From: Neocallimastix lanati (nom. inval.)
Lineage: Eukaryota; Neocallimastigomycota; Neocallimastigomycetes; Neocallimastigales; Neocallimastigaceae
Reading direction: 5' to 3'
Length of the DNA: 15,000 nt
Assembly (NCBI GenBank): GCA_016946835.1
Contig: JACVTC010000014.1
Span: 1,642,501 to 1,657,500, forward strand
Below the pieces are notes generated by a model. That model did not search any database and was not told where the DNA came from. It was given only the letters and a program-made list of their open reading frames with translations. Positions 13,745 through 15,000 of this stretch are shown piece after piece (within the stretch, counting starts at the first letter, position 1; every line of letters begins with the position of its first letter). Both the position numbers and the translations under genes were made by a program.

Positions 13745-14203
13745 TGAAATTTAAAAATATCTTAAAGTTCTTTAAAATGAAGGTCATTACATCCAATATA
13801 AAATAAATAAATAAATTATATATATATATATAAATACACTTATTTAATATAGATTTTAAAACACTATAATTTAATCCTTAACATATAATAATAATAATAA
13901 AAATAAATTCTTTGTAGTGGAACGAGAATTAATCATATTATTTTATTTATTGAACCAATTAAATATAAAAATATATATTTTTAAAAAAATAAAAAAAATA
14001 AATAAAAAAAAAAGATTTTTTTTTTTCCTTTTTTTTTATACTGCTGTAATTAATGTGAACTTTAAACTTTATTTATATATTCAATTATTAATTACAATAA
14101 ATATATAATATATAAAAATCACACAATTAATAAAAAATATATATATTATTTGTTCAATTTGAACATAATAATATTTTAAATAGTAATATAAAATACAAAG
14201 TAA

Positions 14204-14205
<2 letters not shown>

Positions 14206-14237
<32 letters not shown>
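14206..14237. repeat. T32 tract
   Basis: Homopolymer in intergenic DNA about 90 bases from the end of the Asn-rich pseudogene. Confidence 0.88.
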
Positions 14238-14242
<5 letters not shown>

Positions 14243-14325
14243 TAAAGTGTTTAAATAAATTCAGAAAAAAGTTCATACAACGAACCTCACCACCAAAATA
14301 TAAGATTTCAATTTAAAATGAATTT

Positions 14326-14985
14326 TTATTCCGGATTAAGGTTTGAATTGACTCTATGAAAGAAATCATGATCTTCTTTTTCAGAGGCATTGGGGTATTT
14401 GGATCCATTCTTTTCTATAGAAATATTTGTAGTTGGGAAGTGTTACTTTACATTGAATATCTAGCATCATTGGTACTATTGCCTGTTTCCTGAAAACATA
14501 AGAATAATGGTTTTAAAAATCGTGTTGAAGTACTCAATACTATCTCTTTTCACAAAATTCTATCCATTGGTATTTCAACTAAGACAAAAAGAAAACTTTT
14601 TTGTGTAAAGAATGTGAAATAGTTATTATGAGAATTAAGATTAGGTATATTGGGAGCATTGAGTTCATGATTGCCATTTATAACATTTACTAAATTAGTT
14701 GAATAAAGATTTGCTGAGTTTGTATTATTGGATATATTATTAAATATTAAATTTTGTTTTTAATGAAAAGAAAATTTATGATTCGATTTGGAACATTTAC
14801 GATATGAAATTTTAATATGAAATTTTAACTCCTGATATTACTTTTTCAAATATTTCTTTAAATTTTTTGTAATTGAAATTTGGTGTGTGTATACTTTAAT
14901 TCTGAAGAAGATACATTGAATTTAGTAATTCATTTTTCTCTAACATCATATCATTCTTGAATTTAGTAATTCATTTCTCTTTAAT
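14326..14985 (-). pseudogene. broken gene for an Asn-rich protein with coiled-coil-like segment, unrecognised
   Basis: More complex in base content than its surroundings, and protein-like in pieces on the minus strand. From high to low: MMLEKNELLNSMYLLQN at about 14945-14895, with a repeat copy of its ELLNS part just upstream; an unreadable middle; an Asn/Ser-rich stretch from 14756 that includes HELNAPNIPNLNSHNN and runs to 14448 in one frame with a single TGA at 14552-14550; then, in another frame, TTNISIEKNGSKYPN and ASEKEDHDFFHRVNSNLNPE, ending in TAA at 14328-14326. The frame change and internal stops indicate decay. Acceptor-like TTTTCAG near 14507 leaves open a spliced gene, but the only intron that would restore the last frame is under 40 bases. 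Family unknown. Confidence 0.4.
14916..14984. repeat. tandem 28-bp direct repeat, two copies
   Basis: TTGAATTTAGTAATTCATTT starts at 14916 and again at 14957, each followed by a similar TCTCT..TAA. The 13-base gap makes a period of 41. On the minus strand both encode an ELLNS-like coiled-coil piece, but 41 is not a multiple of three, so the copies lie in different frames. Confidence 0.8.
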
Positions 14986-15000
14986 TTTTTTTTTTTTTTT
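14983..15000. repeat. T tract at window edge
   Basis: Poly-T running off the end of the window; true length unknown. Confidence 0.8.

Larger units (their letters stand above)
13118..14325. other. intergenic DNA after copia remnant; no gene seen
   Basis: Starts with T-rich and TTTAAAATAT-like sequence, then the (AAT)n array, an A tract, an (AT)n run about 13818-13832 and a T tract. The ORF at 13917-14108 is Lys/Ile/Phe low complexity and not credible. The stretch 13340-13430 is a little more complex but has no frame. TGTTCAA-T-TTGAACA at 14151-14165 is a short inverted repeat. Confidence 0.65.

Noticed and set aside
13917-14108. Plus-strand ORF of 63 residues
   Set aside because: Lys/Ile/Phe low complexity from A and T runs; no homology visible.
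14151-14165. TGTTCAA-T-TTGAACA inverted repeat as a transcription-factor site
   Set aside because: A single short palindrome with no adjacent gene; chance is likely in this composition.

Overview
The window is very AT-rich nuclear DNA from a eukaryote. It holds two intron-dense protein genes, both on the minus strand, in non-coding DNA full of homopolymer tracts, (AT)n and (AAT)n. Introns are short (81-341 bases) with GT..AG ends. Exons stand out as islands of normal codon structure, because introns and intergenic DNA are almost only A and T. Extreme AT content, microsatellite load, short introns and a decayed Ty1/copia-like element fit an anaerobic gut fungus (Neocallimastigomycota) best. 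That placement is inference; another very AT-rich eukaryote, such as a dictyostelid, cannot be excluded from sequence alone.

Layout. (1) 1-3463, minus: a USP10/Ubp3-type ubiquitin hydrolase in nine exons by my reconstruction. Its 3' end, with the catalytic His/Asp part, lies beyond base 1. The N-terminus carries an FGEF motif and a PAM2-like motif, in the same order as in animal USP10. (2) 3464-6241: AT-rich intergenic DNA with an (AAT)20 tract, a doubtful small membrane ORF on the plus strand (5255-5425) and a perfect 50-bp palindrome (5632-5681). (3) 6242-9966, minus: a complete gene for NDC1, the transmembrane nucleoporin, in eleven exons giving 626 residues, with a probable 5'UTR intron at 9972-10113. 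(4) 10115-11407: repeat-rich intergenic DNA. (5) 11408-13117, plus: a decayed Ty1/copia-like gag-protease-integrase remnant, higher in GC than its surroundings. (6) 13118-14325: intergenic DNA with (AAT)n, A and T tracts. (7) 14326-14985, minus: remains of an Asn-rich protein gene with a coiled-coil-like end.

The two genes share orientation but lie about 2.8 kb apart and are separate transcription units. One acts in deubiquitination and probably RNP or stress-granule biology, the other in nuclear-pore membrane anchoring. Nothing in the sequence links their functions. Most long ORFs in the window are low-complexity artefacts or antisense shadows. The genes only appear after splicing, and the reconstruction rests on continuous reading phase across every junction plus family motifs.
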